From the NCBI RefSeq assembly GCF_003014675.1, contig NZ_PYAU01000001.1, positions 3,596,001 through 3,660,000 of the forward strand: 64,000 bases of DNA, written 5' to 3'. How positions within the stretch are numbered: position 1 is the first letter of the stretch; the number at the start of each line of letters is the position of its first letter. The notes beneath the pieces were generated by a model, which made no database searches, was not told the origin of the DNA, and saw nothing but the letters and a program-made list of their open reading frames with translations. This DNA comes from Labedella gwakjiensis (GTDB taxonomy: Bacteria > Actinomycetota > Actinomycetes > Actinomycetales > Microbacteriaceae). This document shows positions 8,577-17,366 of the stretch, piece after piece. Both the position numbers and the translations under genes were made by a program.

Positions 8577-9590
8577 ATGGACGCCGCGCAACTCCGCTCG
8601 GTCGCCGACGAGCTGTATGCGTCGCCGATCGACACCTTCACCGCGTCTCGGAATGCACGAGCAGCGGAGGAGAAGAAGCGCGGGGCCGCCTCGCTCGCCG
8701 AAGCGATCCGAGCACTGACGAAGCCGACCTCGGCGGCCTGGGCCATGAACGCCCTGGTCCGCTCGTCCCCGGCCGCGCTCGAGCCGGTGGCGAGCTTGCG
8801 CGATCGCATCGAGTCGATCACGGCCGCCGGTGACCGCGACGATCTGCGGGAGGCCACGCGGGATCGACACGCTGTCGTCGCGCGTCTGGTCGAGGACGCG
8901 CGCTCCCTCGCGGCCGAATCGGGAGTGTCTCTGAGCGTGGCCTCGTCGGCCGAGTTGTCGGATGCCGTGCTCGCGGCGCTTGCAGACACGGACGTGGAAG
9001 CAGCGCTGCGCACAGGCCGCCTCGTCACCCTTCCTCGGACCGGTGGGATGGCGGCGAGCGACATCCGTGCGCTCGTCGCCGCTCCCCCTGACGGGCTGGC
9101 ACAGAACCGGGACGATCCTGATGCCGAGGAGGGCGGCGCGGACTCGGACACGGGCGACGAGGGGGGCGACACGCCACACCATCGCGCTCCGCCGGGTGGG
9201 AATGGACACCGTTCGATACTCACCGACGGATCGGCGCGCTCGTCGCGGGGGCGCCGTCGAGGTTCCGAGTCGTCGACGACCGAGCAACGCCGACTCGAGC
9301 GCGATCTGGCTGCCGCCGAGGGTGCGGAGGCGACGGCACGAGCGGACCGGTTGACGCGCGAGACCGAGCGGGAGGTGCTCGCAACCCGGCTGGAGGGGAT
9401 CCGCGAGGACCTGGCCCGAAAGCGGGACGCCGTCCGAGTCGCGGAGGAGGAGCTCGCGGACGCCGAGGATCGTCTCGACTCCGTGGTCGCCGACATCCGG
9501 TCTCGTGAACTCGAGTGGAAGCGGACGGAGGCGGTGGTCCGCCGACTCCGGCGAACGTCAGCGCGGTCCACGGAGGGTCCCGAGAGCTGA
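8577..9590 (+). CDS. conserved hypothetical protein with C-terminal coiled coil
   Basis: 337 aa, function unknown. Residues 1-150 are helical and resemble a small actinobacterial family (FTASRNARAAEEKKRG, ALTKPTSAAWAMNALVR). Residues about 165-215 are low-complexity and acidic/Ser-rich. Residues about 230-325 form a long Glu/Arg/Ala heptad coiled coil (EREVLATRLEGIREDLARKR). No signal peptide, no membrane helix. It runs on the plus strand inside an otherwise minus-strand conserved block, so it looks inserted relative to the xerC-dprA neighbourhood of other actinobacteria. Confidence 0.8.
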   Translation: MDAAQLRSVADELYASPIDTFTASRNARAAEEKKRGAASLAEAIRALTKPTSAAWAMNALVRSSPAALEPVASLRDRIESITAAGDRDDLREATRDRHAVVARLVEDARSLAAESGVSLSVASSAELSDAVLAALADTDVEAALRTGRLVTLPRTGGMAASDIRALVAAPPDGLAQNRDDPDAEEGGADSDTGDEGGDTPHHRAPPGGNGHRSILTDGSARSSRGRRRGSESSTTEQRRLERDLAAAEGAEATARADRLTRETEREVLATRLEGIREDLARKRDAVRVAEEELADAEDRLDSVVADIRSRELEWKRTEAVVRRLRRTSARSTEGPES

Positions 9591-9629
9591 TTCCGCAGAT
9601 CTGACTGCAACCCGTCGGCACGGGTGTCA

Positions 9630-10850
9630 TCACCTACGCACCCACCCGTCTCCCCTCTCGATGACGGATCCATCGAGATCGAGCAGTCCCAATGCCGATT
9701 GAACGTCTCTCGTCGTGAGTCCCGTCGTCGTGACCAGCTCCGCGACGGTCGTCACCCGCCGGAGCCGGAGTGCACCGAGCACGTGGGCGGATGCAGTTGC
9801 CCCCACGGCGGACTCGACGACCACAGGGGGTCCCACGAGCTCCGCCATCTCCGCTGCCGTTGTGACGCAGGTGGCATGGTATTCGCGGAGGAGGCGGTGG
9901 CACCCCGCCGAGGCGACCGACGTGACGGGACCGGGGACAGCCCCGAGCGGGCGCCCGAGAGAGGCCGCGTGACCCGCCGTGTTCAGGGAGCCACTGCGTG
10001 CACCGGCTTCCAGGACGACCGTGGCCGCCGATGCGGCGGCGATCAGACGGTTCCGCTGCAGGAACCGCCACTTGGTCGGAGCGACGCCGCACGGAACCTC
10101 CGCGTAGACGGCACCCACCTCGGCTATCCGTGAGATGAGAGACGTATGCCCACTCGGATAGGGGCGGTCGACGCCACCGGCGAGGAACGCGACGGTGGTG
10201 CCTCCATCCGCGAGGGCTGCCCGGTGGGCTGCCCCGTCTATCCCGTAGGCCGCACCGGAGATCACGGTGAAACCTCGATCGACGAGCCCACTCGCTGCGT
10301 CCATGGTGACGTGTTCGCCGTATCCGGTCGCGGCGCGAGCGCCGACGAGCGCGATCGACCGGTCGAACTCGGCCGCGAGCCTTCTCCCCCGCACCCACAG
10401 GGCGGTGGGGCCATGCACCCCGAGATCGTCCAATCGAGTCGGCCACGACGGCGCCCCCGGGGTGGCAAGCCGGGCCCCGGTACGACGCGCAAGATCGATG
10501 GACCGCTCGACAGCTGTCGGATCGAGACGCGCCGCCCAGCGTGCTGCGCCGGATCGCCAGGCCGCCACCACAGCCTCGGTCACATCCTCCAGACCGCGTT
10601 CGGCGCACAGTGACCGGAGTCTCCGTGTGGCCCCGGAGGACGTGAGAAGCCGCAGGGACGTCGCTGCACCGATCGCTGCGACGACCCCGCCGGCCGCTCC
10701 GTCCCCGGGTTCCGCGACACACGACCACGCGGCACGAGCAATGAGATCCTCGCACCAGCCGACGGGGTCGGAGTCGACGGGCTGCGGTCCGTCGGCGATC
10801 GCGGCCGCGAGCTCGGCGACGCGATCGTCCGAGAAGCCGAGGAGCGTCAC
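9630..10850 (-). CDS. dprA: DNA-processing protein DprA
   Basis: Loads RecA on incoming single-stranded DNA during transformation. 406 aa. The Rossmann-like DprA core carries VGARAATGYGEHV, ISGAAYGIDGAAHRAAL and GGVDRPYPSGHTSLISRI; a C-terminal winged helix (TTVAELVTTTGLTTRDVQSA) follows. GTG start overlaps the yifB stop by four bases (GTGA), indicating coupled translation. Core Com pilus genes are not in the window, so natural competence cannot be judged. Confidence 0.95.
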   Translation of the reverse strand: MTLLGFSDDRVAELAAAIADGPQPVDSDPVGWCEDLIARAAWSCVAEPGDGAAGGVVAAIGAATSLRLLTSSGATRRLRSLCAERGLEDVTEAVVAAWRSGAARWAARLDPTAVERSIDLARRTGARLATPGAPSWPTRLDDLGVHGPTALWVRGRRLAAEFDRSIALVGARAATGYGEHVTMDAASGLVDRGFTVISGAAYGIDGAAHRAALADGGTTVAFLAGGVDRPYPSGHTSLISRIAEVGAVYAEVPCGVAPTKWRFLQRNRLIAAASAATVVLEAGARSGSLNTAGHAASLGRPLGAVPGPVTSVASAGCHRLLREYHATCVTTAAEMAELVGPPVVVESAVGATASAHVLGALRLRRVTTVAELVTTTGLTTRDVQSALGLLDLDGSVIERGDGWVRR

Positions 10851-12382
10851 GAGCTGATCCCCTTGCGGAGGAACAGGGCACGACTGACGTCGTCGAGGTC
10901 GGGCCGGTCGGCGCCTCGGAGGTCGGCAAGCGTCCATGCCACGCGAAGGACGCGGTCATACCCTCGCATGGTGAGAGCTCCCCGCTCGAGTCCGCGGTCG
11001 AGGGGGCGGAGTACGGCAGGTGACAAAGCAACGGAAGACGACCGCAGCCACGAGCCCGGAACATGCGCGTTCAGCGACCACGGAGTGCCCCGAAGTCGAT
11101 GTCCGGCACGCTCCCGGGCTTCGATCACCCGAGCGCGAGCGGCCGCGGTGGTGGAGACCGGCCGCTCGTCGGCGTTCCGCATCGTCGCGCTCGAGACGCG
11201 TCTGACGGTGACCTGCAGGTCGATCCGATCGAGAAGCGGCCCGGAGACTCGTGAGAAGTACCGCCTGATGGCCGACGGCGGGCATTGGCACGAGGACTCT
11301 GGCGCGCCGTATTGACCGCATGGGCACGGGTTCGCGGCGAGAATCAGCTGCACACGGGCAGGGAAGCGTGCGATCGCGTTGGCCCGATGGATCGTGATCC
11401 ATCCTGTCTCGAGCGGCTGCCGAAGACAGTCCAGGACCACTCGAGCGAACTCGGGGGCTTCGTCCAGGAACAGGACGCCGTGACTGGCCCGCGCCACCGC
11501 ACCCGGTCTGATGAGCCCGCTCCCGCCCCCGACGACGGCGGCAGCGGTGGCCGTGTGATGCGGACTCTCGAATGGTGGCACGGTGTCGAGCGATGCTCCC
11601 ACCCGCTCACCGCCGAGGGACCGGACGGAGCAGACGTCGAGAGCTGCAGCGGTGGACAGAGGTGGGAGGATGCCGGGCAGTCGTTCGGCCAACATCGTCT
11701 TGCCCGACCCGGGCGGGCCGAGGAGGAACAGATGGTGCCCGCCGGCCGCAGCCGTCACGAGCGCCTCGACGGCGTCCTCCTGACCGAGGATGTCGCCGAG
11801 TTCGAGCGGCGCTGGTGGAAGACGGGGCGGGGCCGCCGTCGCCTCGAGGACCGGGTGTCCGGGCTCGAGTTCTGCCCCATGCCAGATCGCGGCTGCGCGG
11901 AGAGAGTCCACGGCGACCACCTCGATGCCTGGGACCAACGACGCCTCGGCCTGGTTGGCCGCCGGAACCATGACGGTGGCGCGGCCGGCTCGCTGCGCCG
12001 CGCGCACGATCGGCAGGATTCCCGGGGTGGGCCGCAACCGGCCGTCGAGACCGAGCTCCCCCGCGTGCACCACCCGAGTGATCGACTCGGCCGGAACGGC
12101 TCCGGTCGCCGCGAGGCAGGACAGTGCGATGCCGAGATCGAAGGCCGTCCCGTTCTTGGGGAGCCCGGCCGGCGAGAGGTTGACCGTGATCCGTTGCGGC
12201 GGCAGCGTGCAGTCCGAGTTGGCGATCGCCTGCCGGACCCGGCCTTCCGCTTCCGAGATCGCCCGATCCGCGAGCCCGATGATCGTGAACCGTGGCAGTC
12301 CGGACGACACGTCCGTCTCCACCTCGACGATCGCCCCCTCGAGCCCGAGAAGACTCACCGCCCATGTGCGCCCCACCGGCAT
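10847..12382 (-). CDS. YifB-family Mg-chelatase-like AAA ATPase (ComM type)
   Basis: 511 aa. N-terminal Lon-protease-like ChlI domain (VETDVSSGLPRFTIIGLAD, NLSPAGLPKNGTAFDLGIAL), central AAA+ domain with Walker A LLGPPGSGKTMLAERLPGIL and Walker B VLFLDEAPEF, and a C-terminal Mg_chelatase helical domain. The relative ComM is a helicase promoting branch migration during transformation, which fits the neighbour dprA. ATG at 12382; overlaps yraN by one base. A central CPCG...C cluster (NPCPCGQYGAPESSCQCP) typical of the family may bind zinc. Confidence 0.93.
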   Translation of the reverse strand: MPVGRTWAVSLLGLEGAIVEVETDVSSGLPRFTIIGLADRAISEAEGRVRQAIANSDCTLPPQRITVNLSPAGLPKNGTAFDLGIALSCLAATGAVPAESITRVVHAGELGLDGRLRPTPGILPIVRAAQRAGRATVMVPAANQAEASLVPGIEVVAVDSLRAAAIWHGAELEPGHPVLEATAAPPRLPPAPLELGDILGQEDAVEALVTAAAGGHHLFLLGPPGSGKTMLAERLPGILPPLSTAAALDVCSVRSLGGERVGASLDTVPPFESPHHTATAAAVVGGGSGLIRPGAVARASHGVLFLDEAPEFARVVLDCLRQPLETGWITIHRANAIARFPARVQLILAANPCPCGQYGAPESSCQCPPSAIRRYFSRVSGPLLDRIDLQVTVRRVSSATMRNADERPVSTTAAARARVIEARERAGHRLRGTPWSLNAHVPGSWLRSSSVALSPAVLRPLDRGLERGALTMRGYDRVLRVAWTLADLRGADRPDLDDVSRALFLRKGISS

Positions 12383-12738
12383 CACATCACCCCCGTGAGG
12401 TGCTCGACGACGGCCGGCGCATCCACCGGCGCGACGACGCCGATGACGTCGATACGCAAGAGCGACGCCCCGCCCCCATCTGCCGCGCTCCATTCCGCGG
12501 CCAGCGCTCGAAGCCGCGAGAGTTTGCGGAAGGTGATGGCCTCGAACGGGTGGCCTGAGACCACGCTCGTGCGGGTCTTCACCTCGACGATCGCAGTGAC
12601 CGTCTCCTTCCGAGCGACGATGTCGATCTCGCCGGTTCGGGACCGCCAATTGCGGGCCAGGATCTCGTATCCTGACCGCTCCAGAAAGACGACAGCGAGG
12701 TCCTCCCCGCGCCGCCCCAATTCGTCCTTGCGTGCCAT
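12382..12738 (-). CDS. UPF0102 protein, YraN family
   Basis: 118 aa. Contains the nuclease-like core GRRGEDLAVVFLERSGY, NWRSRTGEIDIVARK and AIVEVKTRT, i.e. the E...D...ExK pattern of the restriction-endonuclease-like fold; activity is not established for the family. ATG at 12738 is preferred because GGAGG sits 5 nt upstream; a GTG at 12744 would overlap that site. First gene of yraN-yifB-dprA. Confidence 0.92.
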   Translation of the reverse strand: MARKDELGRRGEDLAVVFLERSGYEILARNWRSRTGEIDIVARKETVTAIVEVKTRTSVVSGHPFEAITFRKLSRLRALAAEWSAADGGGASLLRIDVIGVVAPVDAPAVVEHLTGVM

Positions 12739-12891
12739 GTGCACCTCCGCACACGAGCATGCGGGGAGCCGCGGTCGCGCTCGGTCGGGGTCGCGTGTTC
12801 GGTGGAATCCCGGCGGCCTGGGCGTCTGTGGACGACGCTCATAGCGCTCATCGACGACGGAGACCCGTGGGGCGATCCGTCGGCCGCGGCG

Positions 12892-13215
12892 CTACTCGTC
12901 GAGCGCGAGTTCCTTCGGGAGTTCGAAGTCCCGGCTCGAGAGCTCCTCGATGTTGACGTCCTTGAAGGTCAGGACGCGCACCGACTTCACGAAGCGGTCG
13001 GAGCGATAGACGTCCCAGACCCAGACGTCTTTCATGGTGATCTCGAAGTAGAAGTCGTGTTCGGTGTCACGACGTACGAACTCGACCTCATTGGCGAGGT
13101 AGAAGCGACGCTCCGTCTCGATGACGTAGGCGAACTGGCCGACGATGTCGCGGTACTCGCGGTACAGCGCGAGCTCGACTTCGCGGTCGTAGTCTTCGAT
13201 CTCTTCCTCGTCCAT
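12892..13215 (-). CDS. DUF2469 family protein
   Basis: 107 aa, strongly acidic. The family hallmark DYDREVELALYREYRDIVG, then YVIETERRFYLANEVEF and FVKSVRVLTFKDVNIEEL are all present. Function unknown but conserved next to rnhB and yraN across Actinobacteria. The ATG at 13215 lies 7 nt after a TAGGAT hexamer, so the mRNA is probably leaderless; an upstream ATG at 13224 overlaps that hexamer. Confidence 0.93.
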   Translation of the reverse strand: MDEEEIEDYDREVELALYREYRDIVGQFAYVIETERRFYLANEVEFVRRDTEHDFYFEITMKDVWVWDVYRSDRFVKSVRVLTFKDVNIEELSSRDFELPKELALDE

Positions 13216-13222
13216 CGAACCC

Positions 13223-13228
13223 ATCCTA
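13223..13228 (-). promoter_or_regulatory. candidate leaderless -10 (TAGGAT) of the DUF2469 gene
   Basis: TAGGAT ends 7 nt before the ATG at 13215, which places the transcript start at or next to the start codon. Confidence 0.55.
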
Positions 13229-13870
13229 GGCGGTCGCGTGAAGCCAGGTGCGTCGGTGATGGACCGTCGCGCCGACCGCCCCGATCGCCTCGAGGTGCGC
13301 CGAACTGCCGTAGCCCTTGTTGCCGGCCCATCCGTAGTCGGGATGCTCGGCGTGACGGGAGATCATCACGCGATCGCGGGCGACTTTCGCTACGACCGAC
13401 GCCGCGGCGACGGACCCGCAGTCGCGGTCGGCCTTGACTCGGGTGACGATGCGCAGAGGCGTCGAGAGTGAGGCGCTCACGTAGTCGTGGTTGCCGTCGA
13501 GCAGCAGCGTGCTCGCGAGCACGTCGACCCCCTGGGCGTGGAGAGACGCGAGGGCCCGCTTCCCCGCGAGGCCCAGGCACCGCATGATGCCGAATTCGTC
13601 GATCTCATCGGCCTCGGCGAACCCGACGGCTGTCGCGACGGCCCACTCGATCACGACGGGTTCGAGGAGCTCACGTCGCTTCTCGCTCAGGAGCTTCGAA
13701 TCACGGACACCATCCGGAAGAGGCGCACACGACGGGGCGACGGCGGCGACACCCACTGCGACCGGACCGGCGATCGCACCTCGCCCCACCTCATCGATGC
13801 CGATGACGAGGGGGGCGCCGGCGCCGAACATCTCCCGTTCGACCTCGAGATGCGGAAGGACGACGACCAT
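13226..13870 (-). CDS. rnhB: ribonuclease HII
   Basis: Removes ribonucleotides misincorporated in DNA. 214 aa. Catalytic acidic residues are in VIGIDEVGRGAIAGPV (DE), DSKLLSEKRRELL (D) and STLLLDGNHDY (D); KADRDCGSVAAASVVAKVARD and HPDYGWAGNKGYG complete the family pattern. Sits between lepB and DUF2469 as in mycobacteria and streptomycetes. Confidence 0.96.
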   Translation of the reverse strand: MVVVLPHLEVEREMFGAGAPLVIGIDEVGRGAIAGPVAVGVAAVAPSCAPLPDGVRDSKLLSEKRRELLEPVVIEWAVATAVGFAEADEIDEFGIMRCLGLAGKRALASLHAQGVDVLASTLLLDGNHDYVSASLSTPLRIVTRVKADRDCGSVAAASVVAKVARDRVMISRHAEHPDYGWAGNKGYGSSAHLEAIGAVGATVHHRRTWLHATA

Positions 13871-13933
13871 CAGCGCGCGCTGTCCGTCCGACCGTCCACC
13901 TTCGAGCGATAAACGACGTCCCGTCGACCAGCC

Positions 13934-14704
13934 TCACTCATCGGCGGGATCCGGTACAGCGTCGAAGACCGACGGGTAGTCATCGAGCCATGCCCAGTGC
14001 GACATGGGCCAGCTCACCACGAACGCACGACCGACGACGTCGTCGATCGGTACGAAGCCTCCGCCCGGGGTGCTGGTGTTGTAGCGAGAGTCCTTCGAGT
14101 TCCATCTGTTGTCCCCCATCACCCAGAGGGAATCCTCCGGGACGACGACGTCGAAGGCGTCTTTCGAGACGGGTGACGACGCATCCGGGAGGAGCACGTA
14201 GGGCTCATCGAGCGGGACGCCGTTCACGCTCATCTGTCCCAGGGTGTTGCAACACACCACGTGGTCGCCCGGCAGGCCGATGAGCCGCTTGATGAGGTGC
14301 TCGTCATTGTCGGGGGATGTCAGTCCGACCAGGCCGAGCGTCCAATCGATCGCCTCGACGACGGGAGAGCGCTCGGGCTCGGGAGCACTGTCGAGCCAGC
14401 CACCTGGATCGCGGAACACGATGACGTCGCCGCGCGAAAGCGGTACGACCTCCGGAACGAGCTGATTCACGATGATGCGATCGTCGATCTGGAGTGTGTT
14501 CTGCATCGACCCGGACGGGATGTAGAAGGAGCGGATCAGGAAGGTCTTCACCAGGAAGGAGACGAGGAGCGCCACCACGAAGATGACCAGTAGATCGCGG
14601 AGGAAATAGAGGGCGCCGCGTTTGCGAGGACCCTCTCCCGAACGCCGACGGGTACGCCGGGACGAGGTGGACGCATCGTCCACCGAGAGAGTGTTGTCTG
14701 TCAT
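13934..14704 (-). CDS. lepB: signal peptidase I
   Basis: Cleaves signal peptides from Sec/Tat-exported proteins on the outer face of the membrane. 256 aa with a basic cytoplasmic N-terminus, one membrane helix (about residues 33-55) and the periplasm-equivalent catalytic domain: SFYIPSGSMQNTL holds the serine nucleophile, HLIKRLIGLPGDHV the lysine base, and GDNRWNSKDSR is box E. An unusual CC pair (VVCCNTLG) lies between. Follows rplS after a hairpin terminator. Confidence 0.96.
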   Translation of the reverse strand: MTDNTLSVDDASTSSRRTRRRSGEGPRKRGALYFLRDLLVIFVVALLVSFLVKTFLIRSFYIPSGSMQNTLQIDDRIIVNQLVPEVVPLSRGDVIVFRDPGGWLDSAPEPERSPVVEAIDWTLGLVGLTSPDNDEHLIKRLIGLPGDHVVCCNTLGQMSVNGVPLDEPYVLLPDASSPVSKDAFDVVVPEDSLWVMGDNRWNSKDSRYNTSTPGGGFVPIDDVVGRAFVVSWPMSHWAWLDDYPSVFDAVPDPADE

Positions 14705-14713
14705 TTAACCGCC

Positions 14714-14749
14714 CGGAGCTCCCCACCAGTGTAACCGTGGGGAGCTCCG
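14714..14749 (-). terminator. hairpin terminator between rplS and lepB
   Basis: A perfect 13-bp stem (14714-14726 with 14737-14749; CGGAGCTCCCCAC and its complement) and a 10-nt loop, 33 bp after the rplS stop and ending 9 bp before lepB. No T-run, as usual for actinobacterial terminators. A TACACT hexamer in its loop (14728-14733) could serve as a lepB -10. Confidence 0.65.
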
Positions 14750-14782
14750 TGAAGATGACGCGCAAGGCGTCCGGCGCGTTGC

Positions 14783-15130
14783 TTACGCGTCGCGCTTCTC
14801 CTTGATCTTGGCCTTCTTGCCGCGCAGGTCGCGCAGGTAGTACAGCTTCGCGCGGCGGACGTCTCCACGAGTCACGACCTCGATGTGGTCGATGTTCGGG
14901 GAGTGCACGGGGAACGTGCGCTCGACGCCGACCTGGAAGCTCACCTTGCGGACCGTGAACGTCTCACGGACGCCCTCGCCCGAGCGGCCGATGACGACAC
15001 CCTGGAAGACCTGGATACGCGAGCGGCTGCCCTCGATGATGTTCACGTGCACCTTGACGGTGTCGCCGGCGCGGAAGGCGGGGATGTCCGACTTCAGGGA
15101 TGCTGCATCGACGGAGTCGAGGATGTGCAT
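14783..15130 (-). CDS. rplS: 50S ribosomal protein L19
   Basis: L19, 115 aa, normal length. Typical segments: [57 protein letters not shown] and [19 protein letters not shown]. Lies at the 30S-50S interface. Usually next to trmD; here the 163-aa membrane protein and map are interposed. Confidence 0.97.
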   Translation of the reverse strand: MHILDSVDAASLKSDIPAFRAGDTVKVHVNIIEGSRSRIQVFQGVVIGRSGEGVRETFTVRKVSFQVGVERTFPVHSPNIDHIEVVTRGDVRRAKLYYLRDLRGKKAKIKEKRDA

Positions 15131-15238
15131 GATGATTCACTCTCTGCGACCGCCTCTGGTCGATCGCGCGTTCGGGGTTTCAACGATGAGGTGCGCCCGC
15201 TCGATTCACGGAGACCCCCAGAGGCAGGAGCCGAGAGC

Positions 15239-15259
15239 GGCACAATCATCTATTGTGCC
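15239..15259. repeat. perfect inverted repeat upstream of rplS
   Basis: GGCACAAT-catct-ATTGTGCC: two perfect 8-nt arms around a 5-nt centre, about 110 bp before the rplS start and 27 bp after the stop of the membrane-protein gene. Could be a small terminator for that gene or overlap an rplS promoter: TTGCGG upstream and CACAAT inside the arm are 18 bp apart on the minus strand. Confidence 0.55.
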
Positions 15260-15285
15260 ATGCGGACGTCGCGATCCGCAAAGCG

Positions 15286-15777
15286 TCAGGCGACAGTGCC
15301 CCTGTGGGTCTCCTCCACGACGATGACCCGGCCGTCCACGGAATGGGCTCGCGGTGCGCTCGGGGGGCTCGAGGTCATCTGCTCGAACTCGCGGAGAGCG
15401 GCACGGGCTCGTGACCGCGTCTCCTCGACGAGCTGCCAGACCGCACCCCAGAACGCGGCGAGTCCGAGGATCACGCCGACCACGGCGATCGCCGAGGTGG
15501 CCTCGGTGAAGAGTCCGAAAGCGATGATCGCCACGTGGAGCGCTCCGAGAAGGCCGACATCCAACCAGGAGACCGCGTTGGTGCGCCGCACTCCCGCCCG
15601 CATGTAGACGATGACGCCCACGATCGTGAGGAACACGAACAGGAGGGGTGCGAGGAGGAGCAGGCCGACGAAGGACCATCCGCTTCCGCTCGACACGCCC
15701 CAGCCGACGAAGAGCCAGAGCGGGAGCACGAGGGCGGCGATGAACTGCCAGTAGAAGAACGTGCGTCGCAACAGCAT
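15286..15777 (-). CDS. four-helix membrane protein, function unknown
   Basis: 163 aa. Four predicted membrane helices (about residues 8-25, 33-58, 72-92, 98-118) are followed by a cytoplasmic C-terminal tail with EETRSRARAALREFEQM and a final VVEETHRGTVA. No recognisable domain. The ATG at 15777 is supported by a TAGAAT hexamer 6 nt upstream. Confidence 0.8.
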   Translation of the reverse strand: MLLRRTFFYWQFIAALVLPLWLFVGWGVSSGSGWSFVGLLLLAPLLFVFLTIVGVIVYMRAGVRRTNAVSWLDVGLLGALHVAIIAFGLFTEATSAIAVVGVILGLAAFWGAVWQLVEETRSRARAALREFEQMTSSPPSAPRAHSVDGRVIVVEETHRGTVA

Positions 15778-15783
15778 GAGCCG

Positions 15784-15789
15784 ATTCTA
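15784..15789 (-). promoter_or_regulatory. leaderless -10 (TAGAAT) of the membrane-protein gene
   Basis: TAGAAT then CGGCTC then ATG at 15777, giving a transcript that starts at or beside the A of ATG. Confidence 0.6.
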
Positions 15790-15873
15790 GGATCGGCCGC
15801 TGGGAGTTGGCGGGGCGTCGGCTGTGTCGGGGCCCCCTCCCGCGGCCTGTCAGAATGGACGAGGAGGTAACTG

Positions 15874-16641
15874 ATGATCGAATTGCGCACGCCCGCCGAG
15901 ATCGAGGAGATGCGACCGGCCGGACGCTTCGTCGCCGACGTCCTCACGCGGCTCGCAGCCGAGGCGGCCGTCGGAGTGAACCTCCTCGAGCTCGACGCGC
16001 TCGCCCACGAGATGATCACACAGCGTGGCGCGACCTCGTGCTACATCGACTACCACCCGTCGTTCGGCGCCATGCCTTTCGGCAAGGTCCTCTGCACCTC
16101 GGTGAACGATGCCGTGCTTCACGGCCTCCCCTTCGACTACAGGCTCCGCGACGGCGATCTCGTGAGCCTCGACTTCGCCGCGTCCGTCGACGGCTGGGTC
16201 GCAGACTCCGCCGTGAGTGTCGTCGTCGGCCGCGCACGGCCAGAGGACGCCCGCCTCATCGAGGTGACGACGGCCGCTCTCGACGCCGGGATCGCCGCAG
16301 CGCAATCAGGCTCGAAGGTCGGCGACATCTCCGCCGCGATCGCGGCCGTCGCGACCTCCGCCGGCTACTCGATCAACACCGACTTCGGTGGACACGGCGT
16401 CGGTCGCACCATGCACGGCGACCCGCACATCCCGAACAACGGGCGCGCCGGCCGCGGCTACCCGCTGCGACCCGGCCTCGTCGTCGCCGTGGAACCGTGG
16501 TTCCTGCAGTCGACGGACGAGATCTACACGGACAAGGACGGGTGGACCCTGCGAAGCGCCGACGGCTCGCGAGGCGCTCACATGGAGCACACGATCGCGA
16601 TCACCGACGACGGCCCGATCGTCCTCACGGCGCGGGGCTGA
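15874..16641 (+). CDS. map: methionine aminopeptidase, type I
   Basis: Removes the initiator Met from nascent proteins. 255 aa. The five metal ligands are visible: DFAAS and ADSAV (two Asp), GHGVGRTMHGDPHIPN (His), VVAVEPWF (Glu) and AHMEHTIAI (Glu). GAGGAGGTAACTG precedes the ATG. Plus-strand gene convergent with trmD, 24 bp apart. Confidence 0.96.
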   Translation: MIELRTPAEIEEMRPAGRFVADVLTRLAAEAAVGVNLLELDALAHEMITQRGATSCYIDYHPSFGAMPFGKVLCTSVNDAVLHGLPFDYRLRDGDLVSLDFAASVDGWVADSAVSVVVGRARPEDARLIEVTTAALDAGIAAAQSGSKVGDISAAIAAVATSAGYSINTDFGGHGVGRTMHGDPHIPNNGRAGRGYPLRPGLVVAVEPWFLQSTDEIYTDKDGWTLRSADGSRGAHMEHTIAITDDGPIVLTARG

Positions 16642-16665
16642 CGTCCTTCTCGCCCACCGGCGGGA

Positions 16666-17355
16666 TCAGGAGGGCGGGAGCAGGTCGGGCCTGACGCGTC
16701 GCGTGCGCTCCTCACTCGCCGCGTGCCGCCAATCGGCGATCGCCCCATGGTTGCCGCTCAGGAGGACATCGGGCACGGAAAGGCCTCGCCACTCCTTCGG
16801 CTTGGTGTAGGACGGGTACTCGAGGAGACCGGCTTCGTGAGACTCCTCGACGAGGCTCTCCGGGTTTCCGACGACGCCGGGGACGAGACGGATGATCGCC
16901 TCGAGCATCGCCACGACGGCGACCTCTCCGCCGTTGAGCACGTAGTCTCCGATGCTCACCAGCCGCGTCCGAGCGCGCGCCGCCGTGTGATCGAACACTC
17001 GCTGATCTATTCCCTCGTAGCGGCCGCAGCCGAACACGAGGTGCGATTCTGCGCTCAGCTCCCTCGCCATGGCCTGGGAGAAGACCTCCCCGGCCGGCGA
17101 CGGGAAGATCACGAGAGGATCGTCGGCGCCGTCGAGGATCCCGTCGAGTGCCTCGCCCCACGGCTCCGGCCGCATGACCATACCCGCACCGCCGCCGTAC
17201 GGGGTGTCGTCGACGGTCCGGTGGCGGTCATGGGTGTGATCGCGGAGATCGTGGATCGTCCACGACACGGTGCCGCCCCGACGGGCGCGGCCGAGCAACG
17301 AGATGTCCAGGGTGTCGAAGAACTCGGGGAAGATCGTCACCACGTCGAAACGCAT
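16666..17355 (-). CDS. trmD: tRNA (guanine-N1-)-methyltransferase
   Basis: Methylates G37 of tRNAs reading CNN codons, preventing +1 frameshifts. 229 aa. N-terminal [30 protein letters not shown], and the SPOUT trefoil-knot SAM site [20 protein letters not shown]. 11 bp after rimM in the rpsP-khpA-rimM-trmD operon. Confidence 0.97.
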   Translation of the reverse strand: MRFDVVTIFPEFFDTLDISLLGRARRGGTVSWTIHDLRDHTHDRHRTVDDTPYGGGAGMVMRPEPWGEALDGILDGADDPLVIFPSPAGEVFSQAMARELSAESHLVFGCGRYEGIDQRVFDHTAARARTRLVSIGDYVLNGGEVAVVAMLEAIIRLVPGVVGNPESLVEESHEAGLLEYPSYTKPKEWRGLSVPDVLLSGNHGAIADWRHAASEERTRRVRPDLLPPS

Positions 17356-17366
17356 GGCGCTCCTCC

